Below are positions 8,875-21,377 of a stretch of 64,000 nt of DNA, in pieces (the first letter of the stretch is position 1; the number at the start of each line of letters is the position of its first letter). The stretch comes from Pseudomonadota bacterium. Lineage in GTDB: Bacteria > Pseudomonadota > Alphaproteobacteria > Rhodospirillales > Casp-alpha2. The DNA is taken from contig JAQBYB010000001.1 in NCBI GenBank assembly GCA_027624235.1, positions 1 through 64,000 of the forward strand, read 5' to 3'. Position numbers and translations under genes: made by a program. Below the pieces are notes generated by a model, which searched no databases, was not told the origin of the DNA, and worked only from the letters and a program-made list of their open reading frames with translations.

Positions 8875-9632
8875 GAAGCCGGCTCCAATGCGGCTTTCAG
8901 GTGCGACAACACCGGGTACAGCGCCGCGCACAGCGCAATAACGAAGCCGTGGCCGCCTTCGCGGTAGCCCTTCCGGGCGACGTAGCACTTCCAAAACCGC
9001 GAGAAAATCTTACGCACCATATTGGGAAACGAGCCGATATCACCGGAATCGGCCAGATCAAGAGCGCGCAGCGTGGTGTACCGGTCGAGCCGCATCAACA
9101 TGTCGGAAATGTCGCGATCGACATAATGAATGATCGGCGTTTTTAAATCGGCCCCTTGGCCGCCGGAGACATGCAGATGCGGGTGCGCCCGTTCCGGCCC
9201 CCAGACCTTGACGCCTTTGCGAAACAGCCCCGGATAGGCATTCTTCCCGAACAGGCCGCCCCAACCGTGGCGGACCAGACGGCCGCCGACGTAATTGTCG
9301 ACCGGAATGTTAAAGATATCGCCATCCGCGGACCTAATCACGGCCCGGATTTCCTCAGCCAGGGCGTCGGGTGCCCGCTCGTCGGCGTCGATCTCAAAAA
9401 TCCATGTCCCGCCGCAGGCGTTGATGCCGGCGTTGCGTCGCTCGCCATCCCGATCCCAGGCGCCTTCGACCAAACGATGCGTATAGCCCGACGCAATGGC
9501 TTTCGAGCCGTCGGTGCATTTATCGAGAACGACAACGGTTTCATCGGCGAAGGCAAGACAATCCAGGCACGCGGCCAATTGCGCCTCTTCATTATGAACG
9601 ACGACAAGCGCCGAAAGCTGGATCGCGCTCAC
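8871..9632 (-). CDS. Glycosyltransferase family 2, copy A (KdtX/WaaE-like)
   Basis: The 253-residue GT2 enzyme has LSALVVVHNEEAQLAACL, ETVVVLDKCTDGS and FEIDADERAPD in the canonical GT-A order, and ends with the same RKGYREGGHGFVIALCAALY tail as its downstream paralogue. A GTG start at 9632 that overlaps the stop of the GT9 gene (GTGA) fits the translational coupling seen across this cluster better than the ATG 27 bases upstream. The pair looks like a tandem duplication that has diverged, probably to add two successive core sugars. Confidence 0.85.
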   Translation of the reverse strand: MSAIQLSALVVVHNEEAQLAACLDCLAFADETVVVLDKCTDGSKAIASGYTHRLVEGAWDRDGERRNAGINACGGTWIFEIDADERAPDALAEEIRAVIRSADGDIFNIPVDNYVGGRLVRHGWGGLFGKNAYPGLFRKGVKVWGPERAHPHLHVSGGQGADLKTPIIHYVDRDISDMLMRLDRYTTLRALDLADSGDIGSFPNMVRKIFSRFWKCYVARKGYREGGHGFVIALCAALYPVLSHLKAALEPAS

Positions 9633-10591
9633 GCCGCCGCCTCCGTGGCGCGTTGCCAAAGGGCGCGCGCCGCCACCTCCACCGTGTCCACGGTCAGGCT
9701 GTCCATCAACGTCCCGGTCGCCCGGTGATCGAAGTTTTCCGGGAAGATTTCATCGAACGACTTGTCGGCACGGACGGCGGATCCCAGCAGACCCCAAGGC
9801 GCATACAATTCAACAAGGCTCGGCCCGAACAGGCCCAGGGTCGGAATCCCCGCCGCCGCCGCCAGATGCATCAGGCCGGAATCGTTGCCGACGTAAAAAG
9901 CCGACCGCTCAAGACAGGCGCCGACTTCCAACAGGTCAAGCTGACCGACCAGATCGATGCGCCGGTCTTTTGGAATGGTGTCGATAACCCGCAAGGCCAT
10001 CGGCCTCTCATCGTCACGCCCGAACACAGCGACCCGCGCGCCGGGCAGTATGCCGCCCGGCCCCGACAGACGCTCGATCAAATCGACGAAGGAGGACGCC
10101 CGCCAGGTCTTCGCCGTCCAGTTTGCGGTGGGGCCAATGGCCAGCACCGGCGGCCCGTCGGGAATCAAGGACTTGGCGACTTCGCGAACCTGTTCCGAGA
10201 ACCATATTTTTGGAGTCGGCGGCGTTTCGGAAAGTCCCATGACCGCCGCCAGTTGAACCACCCGATGCCCCGGTGGCTTGCTACGCCCGAACCGATACCG
10301 CGTCGCCGCCGCCAAAGGATAGGACATCGGTGTATTTCTGAGATCGACAACAATGTCCCAGAACGAGCCGACGACGCTCGTCCACATGGCCACCCAATGC
10401 AGCGAAAACATCATCTTGTCGAGAACGATGATCCGGTCCAGGTTCGGCACTGCCCCGAACAACGGCGCCGCCGCCGGGCCACAGGCGATGGTGATGCGGG
10501 CCGCCGGATGATCGGCGATCAACTTGCTCAACAATCCCGACGATAGAATGGCGTCGCCGACCCGGGTCGAGGTGATAAATAAAATTCTCAT
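9629..10591 (-). CDS. Glycosyltransferase family 9 (heptosyltransferase-like)
   Basis: A 320-residue GT9 protein that starts MRILFITSTRVGDAILSS, the conserved N-terminal loop of ADP-heptose transferases, and has the C-terminal donor-site motif NDSGLMHLAAAAGIPTLGLFG around residues 245-265. GT9 enzymes build the heptose part of lipopolysaccharide core. It is the first gene of the six-gene glycan operon. A 31-residue upstream extension in frame is rich in Arg and lacks family character, so the ATG at 10591 was used. Whether the sugar is heptose or another is not shown. Confidence 0.86.
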   Translation of the reverse strand: MRILFITSTRVGDAILSSGLLSKLIADHPAARITIACGPAAAPLFGAVPNLDRIIVLDKMMFSLHWVAMWTSVVGSFWDIVVDLRNTPMSYPLAAATRYRFGRSKPPGHRVVQLAAVMGLSETPPTPKIWFSEQVREVAKSLIPDGPPVLAIGPTANWTAKTWRASSFVDLIERLSGPGGILPGARVAVFGRDDERPMALRVIDTIPKDRRIDLVGQLDLLEVGACLERSAFYVGNDSGLMHLAAAAGIPTLGLFGPSLVELYAPWGLLGSAVRADKSFDEIFPENFDHRATGTLMDSLTVDTVEVAARALWQRATEAAA

Positions 10592-10761
10592 ACCGCGCGT
10601 AGCCTCGTTCACGGACCGCCAAAAGGAGCCAAAATCGGGGTAAAACCGACCCTCAGCCTTGCACCGCCTGAAATGCCTCCCCACTTCTACACCGACGCCG
10701 ATGGTTTATTCTATATACTTCCGGTATTGCCAAGGTAGGACAAGAGCAGGAAAGACCACCA

Positions 10762-11637
10762 ATGACCGACCCCCCCCGTTTCGCGATACTCGAAGACCGC
10801 GGCGTTTTAGCCGTCTCCGGCCCTGATCGGGTGGATTTCCTGCAAGGTTTGGTCTCCAACGATATTACCAAGGTCGCAACCGGCCTCGCCGTTTACGCCG
10901 CCTTCCTGACACCCCAGGGCAAATACCTGCATGATTTTTTTATCTCCGAAGCGGAAGATGTGTTGCTGTTGGAGTGCGAACTGGGTGGCCTGGCTGCCCT
11001 GCAAAAGCGGCTATCGATGTATAAACTGCGCGCCGAGGTGAGTTTGGCGGACCAATCTCAGGATTTAGCCGTGGCCGCAATTTTCGGCGAAGGATCAGCC
11101 GACGCCACACTAGAGGGCATTGCCGTCTACGCCGACCCCAGGTTGGCGAAGGCCGGCGTGCGTTGCATCCTGAGCAAAGGCGACGCCGAAACGATTCTGG
11201 AAAAGGCCGGGTTCACCGCCACCGACCCCGCCGATTACGACCGGCTTCGTTTGAGCCTCGGCCTGCCCGACGCCAGCCGCGACCTGATCCCGGAAAAATC
11301 GATCCTGCTGGAAAACGGTTTTGACGAGTTGAACGGCATCGATTGGAACAAAGGTTGTTACATGGGCCAGGAACTGACGGCCCGGACCAAATACCGGGGA
11401 TTGGTGAAAAAGCGCCTGATGCCGGTGACCTTCGATGGCCCGCCGCCGGAACCGGGAACGCCGGTGATGCAGGGCGACAAGGAAGCCGGTGAAGTGCGCT
11501 CATGCCAGACCACCGAATACGGCGGCCTCGGACTTGCGCTGATACGATTAGACGCGCTGAAAGATGCCGCCGAACTGATCGCAGGGGGGGTCAACGTGAC
11601 CCCGCGAAAACCCGATTGGATGGCATTCCAGGACTAA
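10762..11637 (+). CDS. ygfZ: Folate-binding protein YgfZ/GcvT-like, Fe-S cluster maintenance
   Basis: The 291-residue protein belongs to the YgfZ branch of the GcvT fold: FLQGLVSNDITK near residue 30, and the diagnostic NKGCYMGQELTART motif around residue 196 with the conserved Cys. YgfZ supports tetrahydrofolate-dependent assembly or repair of certain Fe-S enzymes such as the tRNA thiomethylases. It reads away from the glycan cluster, with a 170-bp gap that must hold divergent promoters. A Shine-Dalgarno (AGGAAAG) lies eight bases upstream of the ATG. Confidence 0.9.
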   Translation: MTDPPRFAILEDRGVLAVSGPDRVDFLQGLVSNDITKVATGLAVYAAFLTPQGKYLHDFFISEAEDVLLLECELGGLAALQKRLSMYKLRAEVSLADQSQDLAVAAIFGEGSADATLEGIAVYADPRLAKAGVRCILSKGDAETILEKAGFTATDPADYDRLRLSLGLPDASRDLIPEKSILLENGFDELNGIDWNKGCYMGQELTARTKYRGLVKKRLMPVTFDGPPPEPGTPVMQGDKEAGEVRSCQTTEYGGLGLALIRLDALKDAAELIAGGVNVTPRKPDWMAFQD

Positions 11638-11674
11638 CGTCGCCTCGGCGCTTTCCTTGCGCCATAATGGGTCC

Positions 11675-12340
11675 ATGACCGAAAGCCTGACCAAAGCTAT
11701 CGAAACCCTGCAGCGCTCTCGGAGCATGCTGGAGCCGGTGCTGGCGAGCTTCGAGAAGCGCGTCGCCCAGTTTGGCGCCGACCCGAGAAGCGCCTTTTGG
11801 AAGGACGAGGAATGGCAGAAACGGCGCTATGACATCCTGAGCCGCCTGTTCGACAAACCCGACCGCCAGGGCGGCGTCAGCATTACCGATTTCGGCTGCG
11901 GCTACGGCGCCTTTTTCGACTACCTGAAAGACCGCCCGGTGATGAATGACAGCCGCTATATCGGCATCGACATGTCGGCGGCGATGATCGAAGAAGCCAA
12001 GGCCAACATCATTGACCCGCGCGCCTCTTTTCAGCGCCACCTGATCGCCACCGAGACCACCGATTACACGTTTGTCTGCGGCACCTACAACATGAACCTG
12101 GGCGCCGACAGGGAGGAATGGGCGAATTACGTCAAGGCCAGCCTCGAACAGCTTTGGTCCAGGACCACCAAGGCGATGGGCTTCAACATGCTGCGTCACG
12201 ACGCGCCGGAGCAATACCGCGGCCTCTATTACGCCGATGGCATGGAATTCGTGAAGTTCTGTAATGAGACCTTAAGCTCGGACGTCGCCTACACCGACGA
12301 CAGGCCGCTGCCGGACTGGACCATTCTCATTCGACGTTAG
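11675..12340 (+). CDS. Class I SAM-dependent methyltransferase
   Basis: A 221-residue protein with a SAM-binding motif I ITDFGCGYGAFFDYL near residue 70 and the acidic motif II YIGIDMSAAMIEEA. The N-terminal helix-rich 60 residues and the NMLRHD stretch in the C-terminal half are not diagnostic for a known substrate. The ATG at 11675 is preferred; a TTG 18 bases upstream is also in frame. It follows ygfZ by 37 bp and ends inside the 3' end of the convergent HIT gene (14-bp overlap). Confidence 0.75.
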   Translation: MTESLTKAIETLQRSRSMLEPVLASFEKRVAQFGADPRSAFWKDEEWQKRRYDILSRLFDKPDRQGGVSITDFGCGYGAFFDYLKDRPVMNDSRYIGIDMSAAMIEEAKANIIDPRASFQRHLIATETTDYTFVCGTYNMNLGADREEWANYVKASLEQLWSRTTKAMGFNMLRHDAPEQYRGLYYADGMEFVKFCNETLSSDVAYTDDRPLPDWTILIRR

Positions 12341-12758
12341 CGGCAATTTGCACCGCCAGCTTGCCGATTTCGTCCATGTCGCCGGCGACCAATCCCCAAT
12401 TCATGGTCAGGCCATCGTCCATGCTTCTCGGCACGACATGCACATGCAGATGAAACACCGATTGCTTGGCGCCGGGGCCGTTGGCCTGGAGGATATTGAT
12501 GCCATCGGGGGCCAAGGTTTTCTGCACCGCCCGGGCGGCGCGCCCGGCGCCGGCGAAGGCCTTGGCGGTCCATTCAGGCGGCGTTTCCAGAATATCCTTG
12601 GAATGATGCTTCGCGACCACCAGCACATGGCCGGGCGCGATTGGGTTGACGTCCATGAAGGCCAGGACGTCGTCGTCTTCCAGAACCTTGAAACAGGGGA
12701 TTTCGCCGCGAATGATCCTGCAGAAAATACAGTCGTCATCGAGATGTGCGTCGGTCAT
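12327..12758 (-). CDS. HIT family nucleotide hydrolase (HinT-like)
   Basis: The 143-residue protein has the zinc-type N-terminus CIFCRIIRGEIP (two cysteines four residues apart) and the histidine triad HLHVHVVP near residue 107. HinT-type proteins hydrolyse AMP-lysine and other nucleoside phosphoramidates in the cytoplasm. It ends convergently within the methyltransferase gene and lies 19 bp downstream... on the opposite side of the ppdK stop region, reading in the same direction as ppdK; co-transcription after ppdK is possible. Confidence 0.88.
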   Translation of the reverse strand: MTDAHLDDDCIFCRIIRGEIPCFKVLEDDDVLAFMDVNPIAPGHVLVVAKHHSKDILETPPEWTAKAFAGAGRAARAVQKTLAPDGINILQANGPGAKQSVFHLHVHVVPRSMDDGLTMNWGLVAGDMDEIGKLAVQIAANVE

Positions 12759-12777
12759 GGTTTACCTACTTGATTAT

Positions 12778-15467
<2,690 letters not shown>

Positions 15468-15471
<4 letters not shown>

Positions 15472-17531
15472 TTATCTCCACCTTCTATTTTTGAAAAATC
15501 TGCGACGTCATGCACACAAGACCGAATAAAATCTAACATTTCCAATCTGTTTTCTCGCAAATCCGGATCATCCACATTGATCATTACTTGATCAAAAAAT
15601 ACATCTACATGACTTCGAATCGATGCCAATAACCGCATACTCTCGCTGTATTTTTCTTCTTTTGACGCTTTCCTGATTTGATGTCCTACTTCCATAAGTT
15701 TGTCATAAAGTATTATCTCCGCAGGCTCATTTATGAAATCCAACGGAGTACCTTGGTACTCGTATTTCCTCTTATCCTTTTCTTCTTCTTTCCTCAGTAT
15801 GTTTGCGGCACGCTTATAGGCGACAATCAAGTTTTTGCCATCGCCTGTATTAAGGAATGCACCCAACGCCTCGACCCGCGCCAGCAGCCGCACCAGATCA
15901 TCCTCGCCGCCAAGGGAGAAGACGGCGTCGATATGATCGTGGGGAACGTCTTTTTCTTTCAGGTGCACCTTGAGCCGGTCGGCGAAGAAGGCGAGCAGAT
16001 CGGCGGTGTCGCAATGGCCTTCGAAATCATCATGGGCGCTTTCAAAGACCTCCAACAGCGGTGCCCGCAGACCGTTTTCGATAATCAGCCGGATCACGCC
16101 CAGGGCGGCGCGGCGCAGCGCGAACGGGTCTTTCGAGCCGGTCGGTTTCTCGTCGATGGCCCAGAACCCGACCAGGGTGTCGATCTTGTCGGCCATCGCC
16201 ACGGCGACGCTGAGCGGCGCCGATGGGCAGGCGTCGCCCGGCCCCCGCGGGGAATAGTGTTCGGCGATGGCGGCGGCGACGGCAGGCTTTTCGCCGTCGG
16301 CCAAGGCGTAATATCGGCCCATGACGCCTTGCAGGTCGGGGAACTCGGTGACCATGCCTGTCGACAGGTCGGCCTTGGCCAGCCACGCCGCCCGCTTGGC
16401 GTCCGTAACATCGGCGCCGCAGTATTCGGCCACCGCGCCGGCCAATTCCTCGATCCGCAGCGCCTTGTCCAGCACCGTGCCCAGCTTGGCGTGAAAGACC
16501 CGGCCACCGAGCGCCTGAACCCGGCTGTCGAGGCGTTGCTTTAAATCCTGATCCCAGAAAAACTTGGCGTCGGACAGGCGCGCCCGCAGCACCCGTTCGT
16601 TGCCGGCGATAACGGCCTTGCCGTTGTCCGACGTCTCGGTGTTGGCGACGACGATGAACCTGGGCGCAAGCTTTCCTTTTCCGTCGAGGAGCGCGAAATA
16701 TTTCTGATGCTGGCGCATGGAGGTGCCCAGCACTTCGTCGGGCAGGTCCATGTATTCCTTGTCGATGGCCCCCATCAACACCACCGGCCATTCAACCAGC
16801 CCGGCGACCTCGGCCAGCAGACCGGGGTCGTCCTTCAGGGACAGCTTCGCCGCCTTCGCCAGCTTCCCGGCCTCGGCCTCGATGCGGTCGCGGCGCTCGG
16901 CGGCGTCGAGAATAACATGCGCCTTTTCCAGCTTTGCCTTGTAGTCGGCGAAATTTTTTACATTTTTGATCGGCCCGGAAAAAAAGAAGCGATGCCCTGA
17001 AGACATGTTACTTGCCGGTTCATCTCCAAAAGCCACATCGTCCACGATTTTTCCATCGAATACACAAAGAAGGCTGTGCAACGGTCTTACCCATCGCTGT
17101 TTATTGTTCCCCCAACGCATGGACTTCGGCCAAGGCAAGCTTTGGAAAACATCATTGAATAATTCGGGTAAAAGTTTATTCGTCTGCCCGCCCTTCTGCT
17201 CGACCAGCGCAAAGTAGAATTCACCCTTCTCGGTTTCGCGCTTTTCAATTTTCGCGCCTGCGGGCAGGGAGCCCTTGAAGCCTCCGACGGCCTTGTCCGG
17301 GGCTGTGGTGCTGGGGCCGCGGCGTTCCTCTGAGATATCCGGGGTGCTGCCGGGGATGCCGTTCACCACCAGCGCCAGACGGCGCGGCGTGACGAAGGCT
17401 TGCGCGCCGGAAAATTTCAGCCCGGCTTTCTTGAGCCCGTCACAAACCAGCCGCTTCAAATCCTCCGCCGCGCGCGCCTGCATGCGGGCCGGGATTTCTT
17501 CGCTCAACAGTTCCAGCAGAAGTTCGGGCAT
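15468..17531 (-). CDS. glyS: Glycyl-tRNA synthetase beta subunit
   Basis: The beta chain (687 residues) of the alpha2-beta2 glycyl-tRNA synthetase, which carries tRNA-binding and HD-like regions. It starts MPELLLELLSEEIPARMQ, the family signature. It follows glyQ with a two-base gap and overlaps ppdK. By eye the DNA is a mosaic: the stretches 15480-15840 and 16955-17215 are clearly AT-richer and use codons unlike the GC-rich rest of the gene, although the reading frame is intact throughout and the protein stays alignable to the family. Confidence 0.94.
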
Positions 17532-17533
17532 GG

Positions 17534-18412
17534 TCAGGCTTCACCCTCTTGGCTGTTCAGCCACATGGCGCAGCAGTCCTTGGCCAGCGCCCGGATGCGG
17601 CCAATGTAGGACTGGCGTTCGGTCGCCGAAATGGCGCCTCTGGCATCGAGCAAATTAAACAGATGGCTGGCCTTCAGGCACTGGTCATAGGCGGGCAGCG
17701 CGATGTCGGCGGCCAGGGCGCGGGCGCATTCGGCCTCGGCGTCCTGGAAGTGGGCTTTCAGCATGTCGACATCGGCGACTTCGAAATTGTATTTGGAATA
17801 TTCCTGTTCGGCTTGCAGGAAGACGTCGCCGTATTTGACCCCGGCTCCGTTCCAATCCAGATCAAAGACGTTATCGACGCCCTGGATATACATGGCCAGG
17901 CGTTCCAGGCCATAGGTCAATTCCACCGAGACCGGATCGCAGTCAAAGCCGCCGACCTGCTGAAAATAGGTGAACTGGGTGACTTCCATACCGTCGCACC
18001 AGACTTCCCAGCCGAGACCGGCGGCGCCCAGCGTCGGGCTTTCCCAATCGTCCTCGACGAAGCGGATATCGTGGCGACCGGGGTCGATGCCGATCTGCCG
18101 CAGGCTTTGCAGATAAACGTCCTGCACGTCATCGCGGGACGGTTTCAGAATCACCTGAAACTGGTAATAGTGCTGCAAGCGGTTGGGGTTTTCGCCATAG
18201 CGCCCGTCGGTGGGCCGCCTGGACGGCTGCACGTAGGCGGCGTTCCACGGCTTGGGGCCGAGTGAGCGCAGCGCCGTCGCCGGATGGAAGGTGCCGGCGC
18301 CGACCTCGATATCATAGGGTTGCAGGATGACGCAGCCTTGCGCCGCCCAAAAGGCCTGTAGCCTGAGGATCAGCGACTGAAAACAAGTGTCGGATTTAGA
18401 CGCTGACGGCAT
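17534..18412 (-). CDS. glyQ: Glycyl-tRNA synthetase alpha subunit
   Basis: The class II catalytic alpha chain, 292 residues, with the strongly conserved start [17 protein letters not shown], the motif [15 protein letters not shown] and the [16 protein letters not shown] region. It forms the active site together with GlyS. It is the first gene of the glyQ-glyS-ppdK operon on the minus strand. Confidence 0.95.
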   Translation of the reverse strand: MPSASKSDTCFQSLILRLQAFWAAQGCVILQPYDIEVGAGTFHPATALRSLGPKPWNAAYVQPSRRPTDGRYGENPNRLQHYYQFQVILKPSRDDVQDVYLQSLRQIGIDPGRHDIRFVEDDWESPTLGAAGLGWEVWCDGMEVTQFTYFQQVGGFDCDPVSVELTYGLERLAMYIQGVDNVFDLDWNGAGVKYGDVFLQAEQEYSKYNFEVADVDMLKAHFQDAEAECARALAADIALPAYDQCLKASHLFNLLDARGAISATERQSYIGRIRALAKDCCAMWLNSQEGEA

Positions 18413-18500
18413 GGCACAGAGGCCTTCTTCGGAATGTTTGTGCAGGTGCGAAATTAACCGGGGGTCAAAGGCCGGTCAAGCGGCCCGACGGAGGATGCGG

Positions 18501-18782
18501 TTAACCTTGAAAAGGGCAGTTGTCCTTGCCGCAGTGCCTCGCGCCCTTGGCCGCCACAAAGGCCCCGCAGACGGCGCATTCGACCATGTCCTCAGCGTCA
18601 ATGGCCGCGCTTGACGCCGCGCCGGAACCCGCACCACCAGGCTCGGCGGCGCTACGGCGAAGGCTGTCCTTGGCCTCTTTGGCGCGAATCTCCTGCTTCC
18701 GCCCGACCCACTTGAAGCCGTACCAGATCGCGACGATGATGCCGATGGTGAACAGAAGCTTTTGAAAACTGAATCCCAACAT
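18501..18782 (-). CDS. Small membrane protein with C-terminal zinc ribbon
   Basis: A 93-residue protein: one N-terminal transmembrane helix (about residues 7-24, LLFTIGIIVAIWYGF), a charged linker, an Ala/Gly/Ser-rich spacer and a C-terminal putative zinc-binding region with ECAVCGAF and HCGKDNCPF (four to five cysteines and a His). This layout matches PP0621-like short proteins of unknown function. It lies upstream of glyQ in the same direction, 88 bp away, and faces away from the lemA gene. Confidence 0.72.
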   Translation of the reverse strand: MLGFSFQKLLFTIGIIVAIWYGFKWVGRKQEIRAKEAKDSLRRSAAEPGGAGSGAASSAAIDAEDMVECAVCGAFVAAKGARHCGKDNCPFQG

Positions 18783-18895
18783 GGAGTCTTTCTAGGGCGC
18801 GAAGGATGGAGGGTCAAGGCGTCCCGGTTGCCTTTAAACACCGGGTTTGGCAAGCTGAGGGCATGGGAACGCTTCAATAGAGGATATTGATCAGA

Positions 18896-19453
18896 ATGGA
18901 CCCCCTCACCATCCTTATCGTTATCGCCATGGCTGTCGCGTTGTGGGGGGTGGCCATCTATAACCGGCTGATTAAAAACAAGAATATGGTCAAAGAAGGG
19001 TGGAGCGGCATCGACGTGCAATTAAAACGCCGGGCCAACCTGATCCCAAACCTGATCGAAACGGTGAAGGGCTATATGGGCCATGAAAAGGGCGTGTTGG
19101 AAAGCGTCACCGAACTCAGAACCCAATCCATCAACGCCGGCAATCCGGGTGAACAGGGCCGCGCCGAGGGATTGCTGGGCGCGGCCCTGGGCAAGTTGTT
19201 CGCGGTCGCCGAAAATTATCCAGACCTGAAGGCCGACGGCACCTTTATCGAGCTTCAGAAAAATCTGGCCGAGGTCGAGGAACAGGTCCAATTATCGCGG
19301 CGCTATTACAACGGCGCCGCGCGCAACCTCAATATCCTGATCGAATCGTTTCCGTCCAATCTGGTGGCTAATTCTTTCAAGTTCCAACAGGCGGAATTTT
19401 TTGAGCTGGAGGACCCATCTGAGCGCGCCGTGCCCGGCGTCTCCTTCGACTGA
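18896..19453 (+). CDS. lemA: LemA family protein
   Basis: The 185-residue protein has an N-terminal membrane helix (residues 4-20) and a coiled helical domain with the family pattern KEGWSGIDVQLKRRANLIPN and the C-terminal NSFKFQQAEFFELED. LemA proteins are membrane-anchored with a cytoplasmic or periplasmic helical bundle of unclear role. The ATG at 18896 was chosen over a TTG nine bases earlier; AGAGGA lies about ten bases upstream. It sits seven bases ahead of the DUF2207 gene, a pairing found in many bacteria. Confidence 0.9.
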   Translation: MDPLTILIVIAMAVALWGVAIYNRLIKNKNMVKEGWSGIDVQLKRRANLIPNLIETVKGYMGHEKGVLESVTELRTQSINAGNPGEQGRAEGLLGAALGKLFAVAENYPDLKADGTFIELQKNLAEVEEQVQLSRRYYNGAARNLNILIESFPSNLVANSFKFQQAEFFELEDPSERAVPGVSFD

Positions 19454-19460
19454 CCGCCGC

Positions 19461-21377
19461 ATGCGCCGTTTGCTCGAAATCATCACCGCCGCCGTCATCG
19501 GATTGTTGCTGGCGTGGGCGCCGATTGTTCCAGACGCCCTGGCCGGCAGCCATGAAGAAATCCTGTCGTTCAAAAGCCAAATCAACATCAACCCGAATTC
19601 CACGATTACGGTGACCGAGACGATCACCGTCCGCGCCAGCGGGAATGAGATCAAGCGCGGCATCTACCGCGATTTTCCGACCGACTATAAAGACCGTTTC
19701 GGCAACACCATCCGGGTCGCCTTTCGCATCGAAGGCGCGACCCGCAACGGCGACAGCGTGCCCTATTGGGTCGAGAGCCGATCCGGTGGCAAGCGAGTCT
19801 ACATGGGCAAGAAAAACGTTTTTATTAAGCCCGGCATCTACGATTTCATCCTCACCTACACCACCGATCGCCAAATCGGGTTTTTCAAGGACTTCGACGA
19901 AATCTATTGGAACGCCACCGGCAACGATTGGTCCTTCCCGATTAAAACGGCCGAAGTGACCGTCCTCATCCCAGCCAAGGCGCACGTCGTGCAAAAATCC
20001 GCCTATACCGGACGCCGGGGCGAAAAAGGCCAGGATTTCACTTCAGCCGTCGATGCCAAGGGAGTCGTTTGGTTTCAGACCACCCGGACACTCAAACCCG
20101 GCGAGGGGCTGACCGTCGCCGTTGCCTGGCCCAAAGGCTTCGTGACTGAGCCGACGAAAAGCGAAAAAGCGGCCAGGGTGGTACACGACAACGCCTCCAT
20201 CATCGTCGGCGTGGTCGGATTGCTGGTGATCCTGGCCTATTACCTGTTCGCCTGGAACCGGGTCGGTCGCGACCCCGAGGCCGGGACCATCGTGCCATTG
20301 TTCGAGCCACCGGACGGGTTTTCTCCGGCGGCGGTAAACTACCTGACCCACCTGAAATTCAAGGACACTGCCTTTGCCGCTGCCGTCCTCAGCATGGCGG
20401 TAAAGGGGCACCTGAAGATCGACGAGAACGACGGCGAATTTACCCTGGTCAAAACCTCCGATGACGACACATCCCTGTCATCGGGGGGAAAAAACCTATC
20501 CCGGAATTTGTTTCGCTACCACCCGTCCATCGTCGTGAAACAGGAAAACCACAAGACCCTGGGGGGGGCAAAGGACGCGTTCAAGGCAAAGCTGGAGGGC
20601 GAACTGGAAAAGATCTATTTCCTGACCAACAAGCTTTATTTGATCCCCGGCACCATTTTGACATTTCTTGTGGTCATCGTCGTTGCCGTTATGGCCGGCA
20701 ACGACGAGGAAGGGGAGGCCATCGTGTTCATATCGATGTGGCTGACGGGCTGGACGTTCGGGGTTTTCGCCGTAGTGAAGGTGGCTTTGACCCAGTGGCG
20801 TTTAGTCCTTCGTTCGGGCCAATGGTCGAAGATTGGCTCCGCCCTCATTATGTCCCTGATCTCCGTTCCCTTTGTCAGCGGCGAATTCATTGGGATTTTC
20901 CTTCTTTTCGAGGAAACATCGGTGGTTACGGCGCTGCTGCTGATCAGTATCTTCACCATGCTGCCCCTATTCTACCATTTGCTCAAGGCGCCAACGTTGA
21001 AGGGCCGCAGGGTTCTGGATCAGATCGAGGGCTTCAAGCTGTACCTGTCGGTGGCCGAAAAGGATCGGCTTGCGGCTCTGCACCCGCCAGACGAAACGCC
21101 GGAATTGTTCGAACGGTTCCTGCCCTACGCCCTGGCGCTCAACGTCGAGCACCTTTGGAGCGACCACTTCTCCGGCATCCTCACCGGCGCCGGGAAGGAT
21201 TTCCAGCCGACATGGTACAGCGGTTCGTCCTGGCATAGTCACGGTATGTCGAGCCTCGGCAAAGATTTGGGGGGCTCGCTCACCAGCGCGCTCGGCTCAT
21301 CTTCGTCGGCGCCGGGAAGGGGCGGCGGAGGCAGTTCCGGCGGTGGTGGCGGCGGTGGCGGCGGCGGTGGGTTTTAG
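19461..21377 (+). CDS. DUF2207 family membrane protein with glycine-rich tail
   Basis: The 638-residue protein has a signal peptide, an extracytoplasmic DUF2207 domain (about residues 35-240, with VTETITVRASGNEIKRGIYRDF), a transmembrane helix near 245, a cytoplasmic region, two more hydrophobic helices around 400-440 and 460-500, and a C-terminus made almost wholly of Gly and Ser. Such tails are usual in this family and may be secretion or assembly signals. It is coupled to lemA. Its stop overlaps the convergent methyltransferase gene by four bases. The molecular function is unknown. Confidence 0.88.
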   Translation: MRRLLEIITAAVIGLLLAWAPIVPDALAGSHEEILSFKSQININPNSTITVTETITVRASGNEIKRGIYRDFPTDYKDRFGNTIRVAFRIEGATRNGDSVPYWVESRSGGKRVYMGKKNVFIKPGIYDFILTYTTDRQIGFFKDFDEIYWNATGNDWSFPIKTAEVTVLIPAKAHVVQKSAYTGRRGEKGQDFTSAVDAKGVVWFQTTRTLKPGEGLTVAVAWPKGFVTEPTKSEKAARVVHDNASIIVGVVGLLVILAYYLFAWNRVGRDPEAGTIVPLFEPPDGFSPAAVNYLTHLKFKDTAFAAAVLSMAVKGHLKIDENDGEFTLVKTSDDDTSLSSGGKNLSRNLFRYHPSIVVKQENHKTLGGAKDAFKAKLEGELEKIYFLTNKLYLIPGTILTFLVVIVVAVMAGNDEEGEAIVFISMWLTGWTFGVFAVVKVALTQWRLVLRSGQWSKIGSALIMSLISVPFVSGEFIGIFLLFEETSVVTALLLISIFTMLPLFYHLLKAPTLKGRRVLDQIEGFKLYLSVAEKDRLAALHPPDETPELFERFLPYALALNVEHLWSDHFSGILTGAGKDFQPTWYSGSSWHSHGMSSLGKDLGGSLTSALGSSSSAPGRGGGGSSGGGGGGGGGGGF

